Assembly: GCA_903927645.1 (NCBI GenBank)
Contig: CAIYNX010000146.1
Coordinates: forward strand, 1 to 49,281
Direction: 5' to 3'
Origin: an uncultured Mucilaginibacter sp.
Lineage (GTDB): Bacteria; Bacteroidota; Bacteroidia; Sphingobacteriales; Sphingobacteriaceae
DNA: 49,281 nucleotides
A program made the translations under genes and the position numbers. The notes under the pieces are model-generated. The model had not been told where the DNA came from and made no database searches. It saw only the letters and a program-made list of their open reading frames with translations. Of the stretch, positions 1 to 9,977 are shown one piece after another; position 1 is the first letter of the stretch, and each line of letters opens with the position of its first letter.

Positions 1-114
1 AATAATTAATTATTTATATTTTATAAAAGTAAGAATTTTGATTCTTGGCATAGCAATTGCTTTTGTTTTAGAAAATTAAAATTGACTTTAGCTGGATGAG
101 CCATACTTTTCTAT

Positions 115-122
115 TATTTTTG
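115..122 (+). promoter_or_regulatory. candidate Bacteroidota -7 box (TATTTTTG) upstream of kup
   Basis: TATTTTTG matches TAnnTTTG about 80 bp upstream of the ATG at 201; no convincing -33 TTTG. Confidence 0.4.
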
Positions 123-200
123 CCCACCAAAATCCGGATGGACTACTTCTCTATTCACTTTTCCAAATTTAAAACATCTTTATTTATATTGAATTAATTT

Positions 201-2207
201 ATGAACTCACATATTAAGAACCTTTCATTTGCAGGTGCTTTAGTAACCCTTGGTATTATTTTTGGTGATATAGGTACCTCACCATTGTATGTATTTCAAA
301 CTTTGTTGGTTGAGGGAGGTAAGGTAAACGAAGGATTAGTACTAGGCTCAATTTCATGTATTTTTTGGACACTTACCTTACAAACAACTTTTAAATACAT
401 TTTTATAACCCTACAAGCTGATAACCATGGCGAGGGTGGGATTTTCTCGCTTTATGCATTGGTAAGACGTTATGGTAAATGGCTAGCCATTCCGGCAATA
501 ATAGGAGCCGGTACATTACTAGCCGATGGTATCATTACACCTCCTATTTCGGTAACTTCTGCTATTGAGGGACTAAATAATGTACCTGCCCTGAGTGATC
601 CTAAATTACACCCTGAGTTTTTGCCTGGCAGTACGCTCATTATTGGCTTGGTAATTGGCATAATTGTAGCATTGTTTTTCTTTCAACAATTTGGTACCAA
701 GGTTGTAGGTTCTGCTTTTGGTCCTATTATGTTACTTTGGTTTATAATGATTGGTACCCTGGGTTTACTTCAAATTTCGCATAATCCGGCTATTTTTAAA
801 GCTTTAAATCCATATTATGGGTATAAATTATTGATGGAACATAAAAACGGTTTCTGGTTATTAGGCGCAGTGTTTTTATGTACTACTGGTGCTGAAGCTT
901 TGTATTCTGACTTAGGCCATTGCGGTCGTAAAAATATTCAGGTAAGCTGGATTTTTGTTAAAACAACCTTAATATTAAGCTATTGCGGACAAGGTGCCTG
1001 GGTGCTATTACAGCCCAAAGGTACTAACTTTACCGGGGTAAATCCCTTTTACGCAATTGTACCAAATCCACATTTATTCATGATTCCTTGCGTTGCTTTG
1101 GCTACATTGGCAACAATCATCGCAAGTCAAGCGCTTATCAGTGGTTCATTTACCTTAATAAGCGAGGCTGTGAGTATGAATTTTTGGCCAAAAATAACAA
1201 TACGATATCCTTCTAATATTCGTGGTCAAATTTATATCCCCAGCATTAATTGGATTTTATGCATAGGCTGTATATTGGTTACGCTTTATTTCCAAAAGTC
1301 GGAACACATGACAGCTGCGTATGGCTTCTCCATTACCATTGCCATGCTCATGACCACCATTCTCATGTCGTACTTTATGCGTTATGTAAAACATTGGCCG
1401 GTTTGGTTGGTAGTAATCATATTATGTGTGTTTTTAACGGTTGAATTTTCATTTTTTATCACCAATGCTGCCAAATTATTAAAGCGGATATTCTTCGTAG
1501 TATTTGAAATAGCATTGATATTTACCATGTATATTTGGTTTAAAGCCAGAAAGATAAATAACCGATTCTTGAACTTTATCGACATAAAAGATAAAATACC
1601 TTTATTAAACGCCCTTAGTGCCGATTTATCAGTAAGTAAATATTGCACACACCTTATTTACTTAACCAAAGCCAACAATGCCAGGCAAATAGAAGAGAAA
1701 GTAATTTATTCAATATTAAGTCGTAAACCTAAACGTGCTGATACCTATTGGTTTATACATATTGAAACTACAAACGAGCCTTATACCATGGAATATGTGG
1801 TTGACCAGATTGAGCCCGGTAAAATTATCAGGGTTGAATTTAGGTTAGGTTTCCGTATACAACCAAGGGTAAATGTATTGTTCCGTAAAGTGGTAGAAGA
1901 TATGGTGGCTCGTAATGAAATTGACATTACCAGCCATTATGAATCTTTGCGTAAATTCAATATCACAGCCGATTTTAGATTTGTGATTATGGAAAAATTC
2001 CTTTCTTATAATAATTCATTCAGTGTTACGGAAGGATTTATTTTGAACAGCTATTTTGCTATTAAAAAGCTAGCCCAATCTGAAGCAAAAGCTTTTGGTT
2101 TAGATACTAGCGAGACTAATATTGAAAAGATACCTTTGGTGGTAAAACCAGTAGGCAATATAGTGCTTACGCGTATAGAAGAATCATCCCCATTTTATAT
2201 CCATTAA
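201..2207 (+). CDS. kup: KUP/HAK/KT family low-affinity potassium transporter
   Basis: 668 aa; N-terminus LVTLGIIFGDIGTSPLYVFQ is typical of Kup; multiple TM segments. Confidence 0.95.
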   Translation: MNSHIKNLSFAGALVTLGIIFGDIGTSPLYVFQTLLVEGGKVNEGLVLGSISCIFWTLTLQTTFKYIFITLQADNHGEGGIFSLYALVRRYGKWLAIPAIIGAGTLLADGIITPPISVTSAIEGLNNVPALSDPKLHPEFLPGSTLIIGLVIGIIVALFFFQQFGTKVVGSAFGPIMLLWFIMIGTLGLLQISHNPAIFKALNPYYGYKLLMEHKNGFWLLGAVFLCTTGAEALYSDLGHCGRKNIQVSWIFVKTTLILSYCGQGAWVLLQPKGTNFTGVNPFYAIVPNPHLFMIPCVALATLATIIASQALISGSFTLISEAVSMNFWPKITIRYPSNIRGQIYIPSINWILCIGCILVTLYFQKSEHMTAAYGFSITIAMLMTTILMSYFMRYVKHWPVWLVVIILCVFLTVEFSFFITNAAKLLKRIFFVVFEIALIFTMYIWFKARKINNRFLNFIDIKDKIPLLNALSADLSVSKYCTHLIYLTKANNARQIEEKVIYSILSRKPKRADTYWFIHIETTNEPYTMEYVVDQIEPGKIIRVEFRLGFRIQPRVNVLFRKVVEDMVARNEIDITSHYESLRKFNITADFRFVIMEKFLSYNNSFSVTEGFILNSYFAIKKLAQSEAKAFGLDTSETNIEKIPLVVKPVGNIVLTRIEESSPFYIH

Positions 2208-2208
2208 T

Positions 2209-2245
2209 AAAAAAGGGTGCCTGTAAAAAACAGGCACCCTTTTTT
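2209..2245. terminator. bidirectional intrinsic terminator between convergent kup and rsmA
   Basis: aaaaaagggtgcctgt-aaaaa-acaggcaccctttttt: perfect stem with A/T tracts on both sides. Confidence 0.9.
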
Positions 2246-2266
2246 ATTTACGGGGAATAACTAAAA

Positions 2267-3076
2267 TTATCTTGCGAATGTAATTTTATTTGTAAGGTTC
2301 ACAAAATCAGCAACTGATAAACGTTCTGCCCTGAGGTCAAGTATTGGTTCATCTGTTAGTTTTTCTTTATTTATAAGCGAAGAAACCGCATTGCGCAAAG
2401 TTTTTCGTCGTTGATTAAAGCCCGCTTTTACTACGAGCCAAAAAAGTTTCTCATCGCAATTTAAAGTGCTTACCTCATTGCGGGTAAGCCTTATTACCGC
2501 AGATAATACCTTGGGTGGCGGATTAAAAACCCCGGCTTTAACGGTAAACAAATATTCAACTTGATAGTAGGTTTGTAAAAAAACACTTAAAATTCCATAT
2601 TCCTTGCTACCAGGCTTGGCCGAACACCGTTCAGCTACTTCTTTCTGAAACATGCCAACAACTTCAACAACTTGATGCCTGTTTTCTAATATCTTGAATA
2701 AAATTTGCGAGGATATATTGTAAGGAAAATTTCCAATAATTCCCAAGGCGCCGCCAAAATAGGAAGTAAAATCCATTGCCAGAAAATCGGCATTGATCAA
2801 TCTATTTCCTAGTTGAGGGTATTTTTTTTGTAGGTACAGGTATGATTCCGTATCAATGTCAATCATAAAAACCTCCAATGCGGCATTGCCTAATAAAAAA
2901 TCAGACAGAATACCCATACCAGGACCAACTTCCAATACCTGATGGTACCGATTAGCGGGCTTTAAGCTGGCAACAATTTTTGCTGCAATATTTTTATCAG
3001 TTAAAAAATGTTGTCCTAAATACTTTTTTGCCCTTACTAAAGTCATCTCCAAATAAATATTGAGCAAATTATACAT
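2267..3076 (-). CDS. rsmA: 16S rRNA (adenine1518-N6/adenine1519-N6)-dimethyltransferase; true start may be internal (MTLVRAKKYLGQHFL)
   Basis: KKYLGQHFLTDKNIAAKIV, EVGPGMGILSDFLL, NFPYNISSQILFKIL motifs of KsgA/RsmA. Confidence 0.95.
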   Translation of the reverse strand: MYNLLNIYLEMTLVRAKKYLGQHFLTDKNIAAKIVASLKPANRYHQVLEVGPGMGILSDFLLGNAALEVFMIDIDTESYLYLQKKYPQLGNRLINADFLAMDFTSYFGGALGIIGNFPYNISSQILFKILENRHQVVEVVGMFQKEVAERCSAKPGSKEYGILSVFLQTYYQVEYLFTVKAGVFNPPPKVLSAVIRLTRNEVSTLNCDEKLFWLVVKAGFNQRRKTLRNAVSSLINKEKLTDEPILDLRAERLSVADFVNLTNKITFAR

Positions 3077-3229
3077 ATTTGTGCTTTAATTAGAACAAAT
3101 TTTTTAATTATTCATATAACCGGAATTTGGGACTGGTAAAATATTCCTTAATTGGTTAAATGAAAAATTTAAGCTTAAATTGCGGCCCAATACCCAAAAA
3201 GGAACCTAAATGGGCATTTAGTAAAAAAA

Positions 3230-4294
3230 ATGAGCGGAAAACTTAAAATTGGTATCAGTATTGGTGATGTTAATGGCATTGGATTAGAAATAATAATTAA
3301 AACCCTTGCTGAGAGTAAAATATATGATTATTGTGTGCCTATTGTTTATGGTCACACAAAAGTAGCTTCCTTTTATAAGCGTTCAGTTAATGTAAATGAG
3401 CTTAATTTTACGGTAATAAATCATGCATCAGAAACATATGGAAAAGATCATAAAAAGCCTTTTATGATTAATTGTTGGGAAAACGATGTTAAAATTGAGC
3501 CAGGTACCCCGAATGTTGAGGTTGGCAAATATGCCTTTCTTTCGCTTGAAAGGGCAACGGCAGATTTGATTAAGGGTGAGATAAGTGCTTTGGTTACCGC
3601 ACCAATAAATAAAGACACCATTCAAGGTGAGGATTTTAATTTTCCGGGGCATACCGAATACTTGCAAGACCGTGATGGTGCTTCTGGCTCATTGATGTTT
3701 ATGGTGAGTGATACCTTACGAATTGGTTTAGTAACCGGCCATATACCTATTGCCAAGGTAGCAGATCATATTACCTCCGAAAAAATAGTTGGCAAACTTA
3801 AATTAATGGATGCCAGTTTGCGCAATGATTTTTGGGTACGTAAACCTAAGATTGCCGTTTTGGGACTAAATCCGCATGCCGGAGATAATGGTTTGATTGG
3901 CGAAGAAGAAAAAGCCATCATTTCGCCTGCCATTGAGGAAGCCAAAAATCAAAACATAATGGCATTTGGTCCTTTTGCTGCTGATGGCTTTTTTGCCAAT
4001 GGTACTTACCATCAATTTGATGCTGTTTTGGCCATGTACCATGATCAGGGTTTGATCCCTTTTAAACAAATCGCTTTTGAATCGGGTGTAAACTTTACTG
4101 CTGGCCTTAACTTTGTACGAACTTCTCCCGACCACGGTACGGCCTATGATATTGCTGGAAAAAATCTTGCCTCAGAGGTTTCCTTTCGTGAAGCCATATT
4201 TACCGCGCTGCACATTGTTAAAAACCGCAATGAAAACTTGGAATTAAACGAAAACCCCTTAAAGTTTACCAAATTGAGTAGAGATAGGGATTGA
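3230..4294 (+). CDS. pdxA: 4-hydroxythreonine-4-phosphate dehydrogenase
   Basis: GISIGDVNGIGLEI, VTAPINKDTIQ, FPGHTEYL, YHDQGLIPFK, TSPDHGTAYDIAG motifs of PdxA. Confidence 0.95.
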   Translation: MSGKLKIGISIGDVNGIGLEIIIKTLAESKIYDYCVPIVYGHTKVASFYKRSVNVNELNFTVINHASETYGKDHKKPFMINCWENDVKIEPGTPNVEVGKYAFLSLERATADLIKGEISALVTAPINKDTIQGEDFNFPGHTEYLQDRDGASGSLMFMVSDTLRIGLVTGHIPIAKVADHITSEKIVGKLKLMDASLRNDFWVRKPKIAVLGLNPHAGDNGLIGEEEKAIISPAIEEAKNQNIMAFGPFAADGFFANGTYHQFDAVLAMYHDQGLIPFKQIAFESGVNFTAGLNFVRTSPDHGTAYDIAGKNLASEVSFREAIFTALHIVKNRNENLELNENPLKFTKLSRDRD

Positions 4295-4301
4295 TTTTAC
4301 C

Positions 4302-5507
4302 TTAGTTGTTTTTTAACTGCGTTTTTTGACGATTAAATAGATGGATAATAAGCGTAATAGTGGACAGTATTAATCCGATTGCGCAAACACCATTCCATTG
4401 GTAAGATTTCCAAAGCTGGGTTACCAAAAAAGTGCCTATTGAACCACCTATGAAATAACTTACCATATAAACCGTATTTATTCGGTTGCGTGCCGAAGGA
4501 TTTAAAGAAAAGATGATGGACTGGTTGGAAATATGTGTAGCCTGTACGCCCATATCCAGAACAATAACCCCAATAACAAGTCCAATTATACTATGTGCCG
4601 AAAAATAAAAGATGATAAAGGATACTATAATTAGTAAGATGCTGAAGCCTGATAACCTGTAAGCGTCCATTTTATCACTTAAACGGCCCATCAGTCCTGC
4701 AGCCAATGCCCCAAAAGCACCTACTAGGCCAAACTCGCCTGCAACACCACTTCCCATATTAAAATTTTGTTTTAGGAGGAATACAATGGTTGTCCAAAAT
4801 GCGCTGAAACATGCAAAGCAAAGTGCTCCACGCAATGCTGCTAATCTGAGTTTGGGTTCTGTTTTTACAAGGTTAAAAATGGAGGTCATAAGACTTTTAT
4901 AAGTGCCCTTATAATCAGGTGCTACCTCTGGCAAATACAAACCGATTAATATCCAAATAGCAATCATTAAGCCGGCCGCAGAATAAAATACCATTCGCCA
5001 GCCAAATAGTGCGCCAACATAACCACTAAAAGTGCGCGAAACTAAAATACCTATTAGTAGGCCACTCATTATTACGCCAATTTTTTTGCCACGCTCTTGT
5101 GGCTTGGCTAAATGTGCAGCCATGGGTACCAATAATTGTGGTACCATCGAGCTCGTTCCTAAAAGAAAGCTACCAATAACCAGCAAATTGATATTAGTAG
5201 CCGAAGCGGTAAGAATAGCCGATAGTACAATGAAAAAAAACAAAATCATCATAAGCCTTTTGCGTTTTACCATATCAGCTAAAGGTGCTAAAAGAAGCAT
5301 GCCAGTTGCATATCCAATTTGTGTAGCTATTGATACCTCTCCAGCTTTTGCTTTGCTGCAGTGAAAGGTAATGGAAATGTCATCCAGTAAAGGTTGGTTA
5401 TAGTATAGATTAGCAACCACCAAACCGGTGGCAACTGTCATAACCCAAAGTGTAAAGGTTGTTAATTCTGGATGTGGATGATTTGAATTATTTGCCGACA
5501 TATGCAA
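4302..5507 (-). CDS. MFS transporter
   Basis: about 12 TM segments; VANLYYNQPLLDDIS, ATQIGYATGMLLLAPLADMVKRKRLM loop motif. Confidence 0.85.
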   Translation of the reverse strand: MHMSANNSNHPHPELTTFTLWVMTVATGLVVANLYYNQPLLDDISITFHCSKAKAGEVSIATQIGYATGMLLLAPLADMVKRKRLMMILFFFIVLSAILTASATNINLLVIGSFLLGTSSMVPQLLVPMAAHLAKPQERGKKIGVIMSGLLIGILVSRTFSGYVGALFGWRMVFYSAAGLMIAIWILIGLYLPEVAPDYKGTYKSLMTSIFNLVKTEPKLRLAALRGALCFACFSAFWTTIVFLLKQNFNMGSGVAGEFGLVGAFGALAAGLMGRLSDKMDAYRLSGFSILLIIVSFIIFYFSAHSIIGLVIGVIVLDMGVQATHISNQSIIFSLNPSARNRINTVYMVSYFIGGSIGTFLVTQLWKSYQWNGVCAIGLILSTITLIIHLFNRQKTQLKNN

Positions 5508-5985
5508 TTATAAAAAAATACTAACAATGAATTGAAAAGATTGGCCCAATTAAAAAGAATAGGATCAATTATTTAAAATTTGGATAATGCCTAAATAACA
5601 ATGAAAAATTTGACATAAATTTCACTTGATCCAAAATTCAAAAAAGTCGCTATTATTTTATTTTTTTAAAGAAAAAATCAAAAAAATGTCTGTTTTTTCG
5701 GTTAAATTATATTTTATGCATTAAAATAAGCGTCAAAAACATGAAATAGCTGTTTTTTTCATTGATTTTAAACTAAAATTTTGGTGTTTTTGAAAAATAT
5801 TTAAAAAATCAGGAAAATAATTCAAAAAAAAGCTAGTAAACCGCTTGTTTTAAAAATTTACGATTTTTTTAAAAAAATTATTAAATTTTTAATAAAATGT
5901 TTGTATTTTTGAAAATCGAATAGGAACAAATAGGTTTATTGCAAAATTATTACAATAAAAGCTGCAAAGATTTAAAAGTTTATGT

Positions 5986-6080
5986 TATATTTGCAGTGTA
6001 ATTTTTAATTAGTCTTCTCATAATTTAGGTTTATAATTGGTTAGTAAAGGCCCCTGCCCATCAGGGGCTTTACTTTTTTA
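5986..6080 (+). ncRNA. candidate small transcript: TATATTTG -7 box, then about 75 nt ending in a GC-rich hairpin and T-run
   Basis: TATATTTG at 5986-5993; hairpin aaagGcccctg-ccca(t)-caggggcttt at 6046-6070, then acttttttat; no ORF seen. No clear -33 box. Confidence 0.35.
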
Positions 6081-6135
6081 TAATAATTTGTTAATATTTT
6101 ATTAATCTTAATAAAATTCAATAATGAAAATACAC

Positions 6136-6165
6136 TTTGCGATTATTTAAATTTTACTATTTTTG
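6136..6165 (+). promoter_or_regulatory. promoter of tRNA-Ala: -33 TTTG, 18-nt spacer, -7 TATTTTTG
   Basis: TTTG at 6136-6139 and TATTTTTG at 6158-6165 match the Bacteroidota sigma consensus TTTG-N(about 19)-TAnnTTTG. Confidence 0.75.
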
Positions 6166-6217
6166 CCGTCCCTGAAAAGTGTAAAAACAAAACAGGTAAC
6201 AATAATAATTTCAAAAG

Positions 6218-6291
<74 letters not shown>

Positions 6292-6300
6292 CCTGATAAT

Positions 6301-6340
6301 AAGGCTTTTGGCTTAATAGCTTAAAGCCTTTTTTATTTTT
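6301..6340 (+). terminator. intrinsic terminator after tRNA-Ala
   Basis: AAGGCTTT...AAAGCCTT stem followed by ttttattttt. Confidence 0.75.
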
Positions 6341-6628
6341 TGAAGGTAAGGGTTTATACCTAAATACAGGTCAATTTAAGGTTGATCAATTTAGTAGATG
6401 AAATTAATTAATTCAGCAATTACCACTTAAAAGTATGACTTAGCCTTTTATTTAGTAAATAAAAGAACCACCAGATGGATAAATGGTCTTAAATTAAACT
6501 TAAGTAATTCGATAATATCGTTAAAACAGCTTTAAACAGCGGTAGTTATGAACCCAATTAAATTGAAACACTAATTGTTGTAATTTTCTAAGATTATTTC
6601 TTAGTAAATTAAACTGGCTTAAATTGTT

Positions 6629-7414
6629 TTACCGTTCAACCATTTCTTCAAATTTTAATTCTAGTATTGCTACCATTGCGGCAGATAGGATCAATTTAAA
6701 CTTAGGGTCGAGGCGCTTATCGAGCCAAATAATATTGCGATTCATAGGGAAAAAACCCCCACCATAAAATTGGATAGCTGAATAGGAACGGCCGTTTTCA
6801 ACCAATTCATATCCTAGTGCCGGAGGCACCATGCTATTGCCTTTATTTTCACCGGTAACCATAAAAATTTGAATACGTCTTTTACCATCTGTTAAAAACG
6901 CATCGTATTTGTTTTGTGTTTTTGTACCTGACTCGTCCTTCATAACCAAAGCCCATGATTCGCTGGTATCGCCATTAAGCGAAATAAGTGCCGAAAAGTT
7001 CATTGATTGCCTCAGTGTTTCATCATCGCCCCAACTAAAATTATTAAATATGCGCAGCGAGTTTTGCTGTTGTAGCTGTATGTTTTTTGCAGCATTTACC
7101 TTAGCGGTATCAGTGCCACCACCTGCCAATACAAATGAAAATTTTTGAGATGATTTGCTCTCTGTTTTGGTTTCTAAAAAATTGCTCGAACTGCTTGACC
7201 TTGTCCAACCTACCTTGCCCGATACCACAGCATAATCACCAAATTTGAATTTTTGCATTTTCCCAAAAAATGAGGAGCCTAACTTTACCTTTAACATATC
7301 CGCATTGGCACTCAAACTGTCGCTAATGGCTATGTTTTTTTGTGCAAAAGCATTTATGCTAACACACAAAACTGTTAAAACAATAAAATAGGTTTTTATT
7401 AACTGAGGCTTCAT
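6629..7414 (-). CDS. hypothetical secreted/periplasmic protein
   Basis: 261 aa with N-terminal signal peptide (LTVLCVSINAFAQ); no family recognised. Confidence 0.7.
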   Translation of the reverse strand: MKPQLIKTYFIVLTVLCVSINAFAQKNIAISDSLSANADMLKVKLGSSFFGKMQKFKFGDYAVVSGKVGWTRSSSSSNFLETKTESKSSQKFSFVLAGGGTDTAKVNAAKNIQLQQQNSLRIFNNFSWGDDETLRQSMNFSALISLNGDTSESWALVMKDESGTKTQNKYDAFLTDGKRRIQIFMVTGENKGNSMVPPALGYELVENGRSYSAIQFYGGGFFPMNRNIIWLDKRLDPKFKLILSAAMVAILELKFEEMVER

Positions 7415-7849
7415 ATTGTTGGATTTTAAGGGTAAATACTAAAATTTAAATAATGATATATTTTAAAAAGAAGACATTTTTAGTTTTTTATTAGCTCATA
7501 ATTAACTGGTTAGCTATTGGAAAATCGCATTTTTGGAAATTCATTATAAATGTAATTATATTTTTTATTATCGAAGTTTTTTTTTCTAGCTAAAAACATA
7601 ATAATTCAGGCAGGGATTTGGTGGGTTTTCAGGTATTAATTTTCGATATCCATTGATGTAGTTTGCCAATAACAGATTATTAAAACGTATTAATTTTTTG
7701 AAATTCGAATAAAATTGCCCAATCAATTTTTATAAGCCATCTTTTTAAATTTATTTTCAAAGATCATTTAAAACAATTTCATCTTAGTACTATAGTTTAT
7801 TCTTTTCATTATTTACTATATTAGCTATTCAATTATAAAACCAATAATT

Positions 7850-9571
7850 ATGACTTCCCAAGAGTTTAACTACCAGCCAAAGGCTAACTTTGTTTATGAC
7901 GCTATAGTAATAGGATCGGGTATAAGCGGTGGTTGGGCAGCGAAAGAGCTTTGCGAGGGCGGTCTGAAAACGCTGGTGATTGAACGTGGCAAAAAAGTTG
8001 AGCATTTGAAGGATTATCCTACTGCTACCAAAAACCCATGGGAGTTTGAGCACCGCGGTGAATCGACCTTAAAAATTAAGGAAGAAAATCCTATTGTGAG
8101 CAGGTGTTACGCATTTGGAGAAAGTACCCACCATTTTTTTGTGAAAGATCAGGAACATCCCTATGTGCAGGACAAGCCTTTTGCCTGGATTCGCGGTTAT
8201 CAGGTGGGTGGTAAATCGCTTTTATGGGCGCGGCAAACCCAACGTTGGAGCAAATATGATTTTGAAGGTCCTGCCCGTGATAATTTTGCGGTTGACTGGC
8301 CAATACGATATGATGACCTGGCACCTTGGTACAGTCATGTAGAACTTTTTGCAGGAATAAGTGGTAACCGCGATGGTTTAGATACGTTACCCGATAGCGA
8401 ATTTTTACCCGCTTGGGAAATGAACGAGGTAGAAAAAGTGATTCAAAAACGCATTATGGATAACTATACCGATCGACATGTTATTATTGGCCGATGCGCG
8501 CACCTTACTAAACCAAAGCAAGTTCACCTTGACCAAGGCAGGGGGCAATGCCAAGCCCGCAATATGTGCGAAAGGGGTTGCCCCTTCGGAGGCTATTTTA
8601 GCTCCAATTCGGCAACGCTGCCAACTGCCAATAAAACCGGTAATTTAACTATCCTAACCGATTCGGTGGTACACTCCATTATATACGATGAAGCAAAAGG
8701 TAAGGCTACAGGAGTTAGCGTGGTAAATGCGCATACCAAAGAAACAACCGTTTACCATGCCAAAATTATTTTTGTTAATGCAGCCTGTTTAAACACCAAT
8801 TTAATACTACTTAATTCAACTTCTAAACGCTTCCCGAATGGTTTAGGGAACGATAATGGTTTGCTTGGAAAGTTTATTGCATTTCAAAACTACAGGGGGG
8901 CCATTAACGCACGCATGGAAGGTTATGAGGATAAATACTATTATGGCAGGCGTCCTACGGCAGTGATGATGCCCAACTTTCGCAATGTGCATAAACAGGA
9001 AACTGACTTTAAACGTGGTTATATGGTATTTTATACCGCAACCCGGATAGGTTGGGGGCATGATACCACCGGTCCGCAAATTGGAGCCGAATACAAAGAA
9101 AATATTTCCGAACCGGGTTATTGGAGTATATACATGATGATGCAGGGCGAAACTATACCCAAAGAAAGCAACCGTGTATTCCTAAGTAAAACCGAAAAGG
9201 ACCAATGGGGTATACCATTATTACATACTGATGTAGCTTATGACGATAACGATTTAAAAATACTCAAGGACTTTTTACAACAAGGCACCGAAATGCTTGA
9301 AAAGGCAGGTTGTAAAGACATTACCCCCGAAGATATACACTGGCCACCAGGCCTCGACATCCACGAGGTAGGCGGCGTACGCATGGGGCGCGACCCCAAA
9401 ACATCCTTGCTAAACCAGTGGAACCAACTGCACAGCTGCCAAAACGTATTTGTAACCGATGGCGCCTGCATGACCTCCACCAGCACCCAAAACCCTTCTC
9501 TTACCTTTATGGCCATCACCGCACGCGCGGCAAATTATGCCGTGCAACAGTTTAAGTTGGGAGTTTTTTAA
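7850..9571 (+). CDS. GMC-family FAD-dependent oxidoreductase
   Basis: DAIVIGSGISGGWAAKELCEGG FAD-binding motif; C-terminal DIHEVGGVRMGRDPKTSLLNQWNQLHSCQNVFVTDGACMTSTSTQNPSLTFMAITARAA; CQARNMCERGCPFGG Cys cluster. Confidence 0.9.
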   Translation: MTSQEFNYQPKANFVYDAIVIGSGISGGWAAKELCEGGLKTLVIERGKKVEHLKDYPTATKNPWEFEHRGESTLKIKEENPIVSRCYAFGESTHHFFVKDQEHPYVQDKPFAWIRGYQVGGKSLLWARQTQRWSKYDFEGPARDNFAVDWPIRYDDLAPWYSHVELFAGISGNRDGLDTLPDSEFLPAWEMNEVEKVIQKRIMDNYTDRHVIIGRCAHLTKPKQVHLDQGRGQCQARNMCERGCPFGGYFSSNSATLPTANKTGNLTILTDSVVHSIIYDEAKGKATGVSVVNAHTKETTVYHAKIIFVNAACLNTNLILLNSTSKRFPNGLGNDNGLLGKFIAFQNYRGAINARMEGYEDKYYYGRRPTAVMMPNFRNVHKQETDFKRGYMVFYTATRIGWGHDTTGPQIGAEYKENISEPGYWSIYMMMQGETIPKESNRVFLSKTEKDQWGIPLLHTDVAYDDNDLKILKDFLQQGTEMLEKAGCKDITPEDIHWPPGLDIHEVGGVRMGRDPKTSLLNQWNQLHSCQNVFVTDGACMTSTSTQNPSLTFMAITARAANYAVQQFKLGVF

Positions 9572-9977
9572 TGGGTTGAATGTTGTAGGTGATTTTGGGT
9601 TACCTGTAAGGGAGATGGGTCTTTGAAGGTCTATTTAATTGGGGTGGCATACTTAACGGTTAGGATTAAAGGAAAAAGAAAGTAAATTAAAACTAATAAA
9701 TAGCAATTAAAAGCATATAATTATTGTTTAAATTTTTAATCTTTTAAATTTATTATAGAATATTAATATTTAATTTTAATAGCTCGCATCATTATCCACC
9801 ACGCAAAATCTTCATTATAATTTAAAAAAGTATATACAAATTGCTATATTTTTTAATCCAATCATCAACAATGACTAGGTCATTTTGTTAGTGTAAGTTT
9901 TTTTTAAAAAACATTATCATAATTTTGCACCCACAAATGACGTTCAATATCTTTAATACAAAAGGCTTTTGCAGTTA

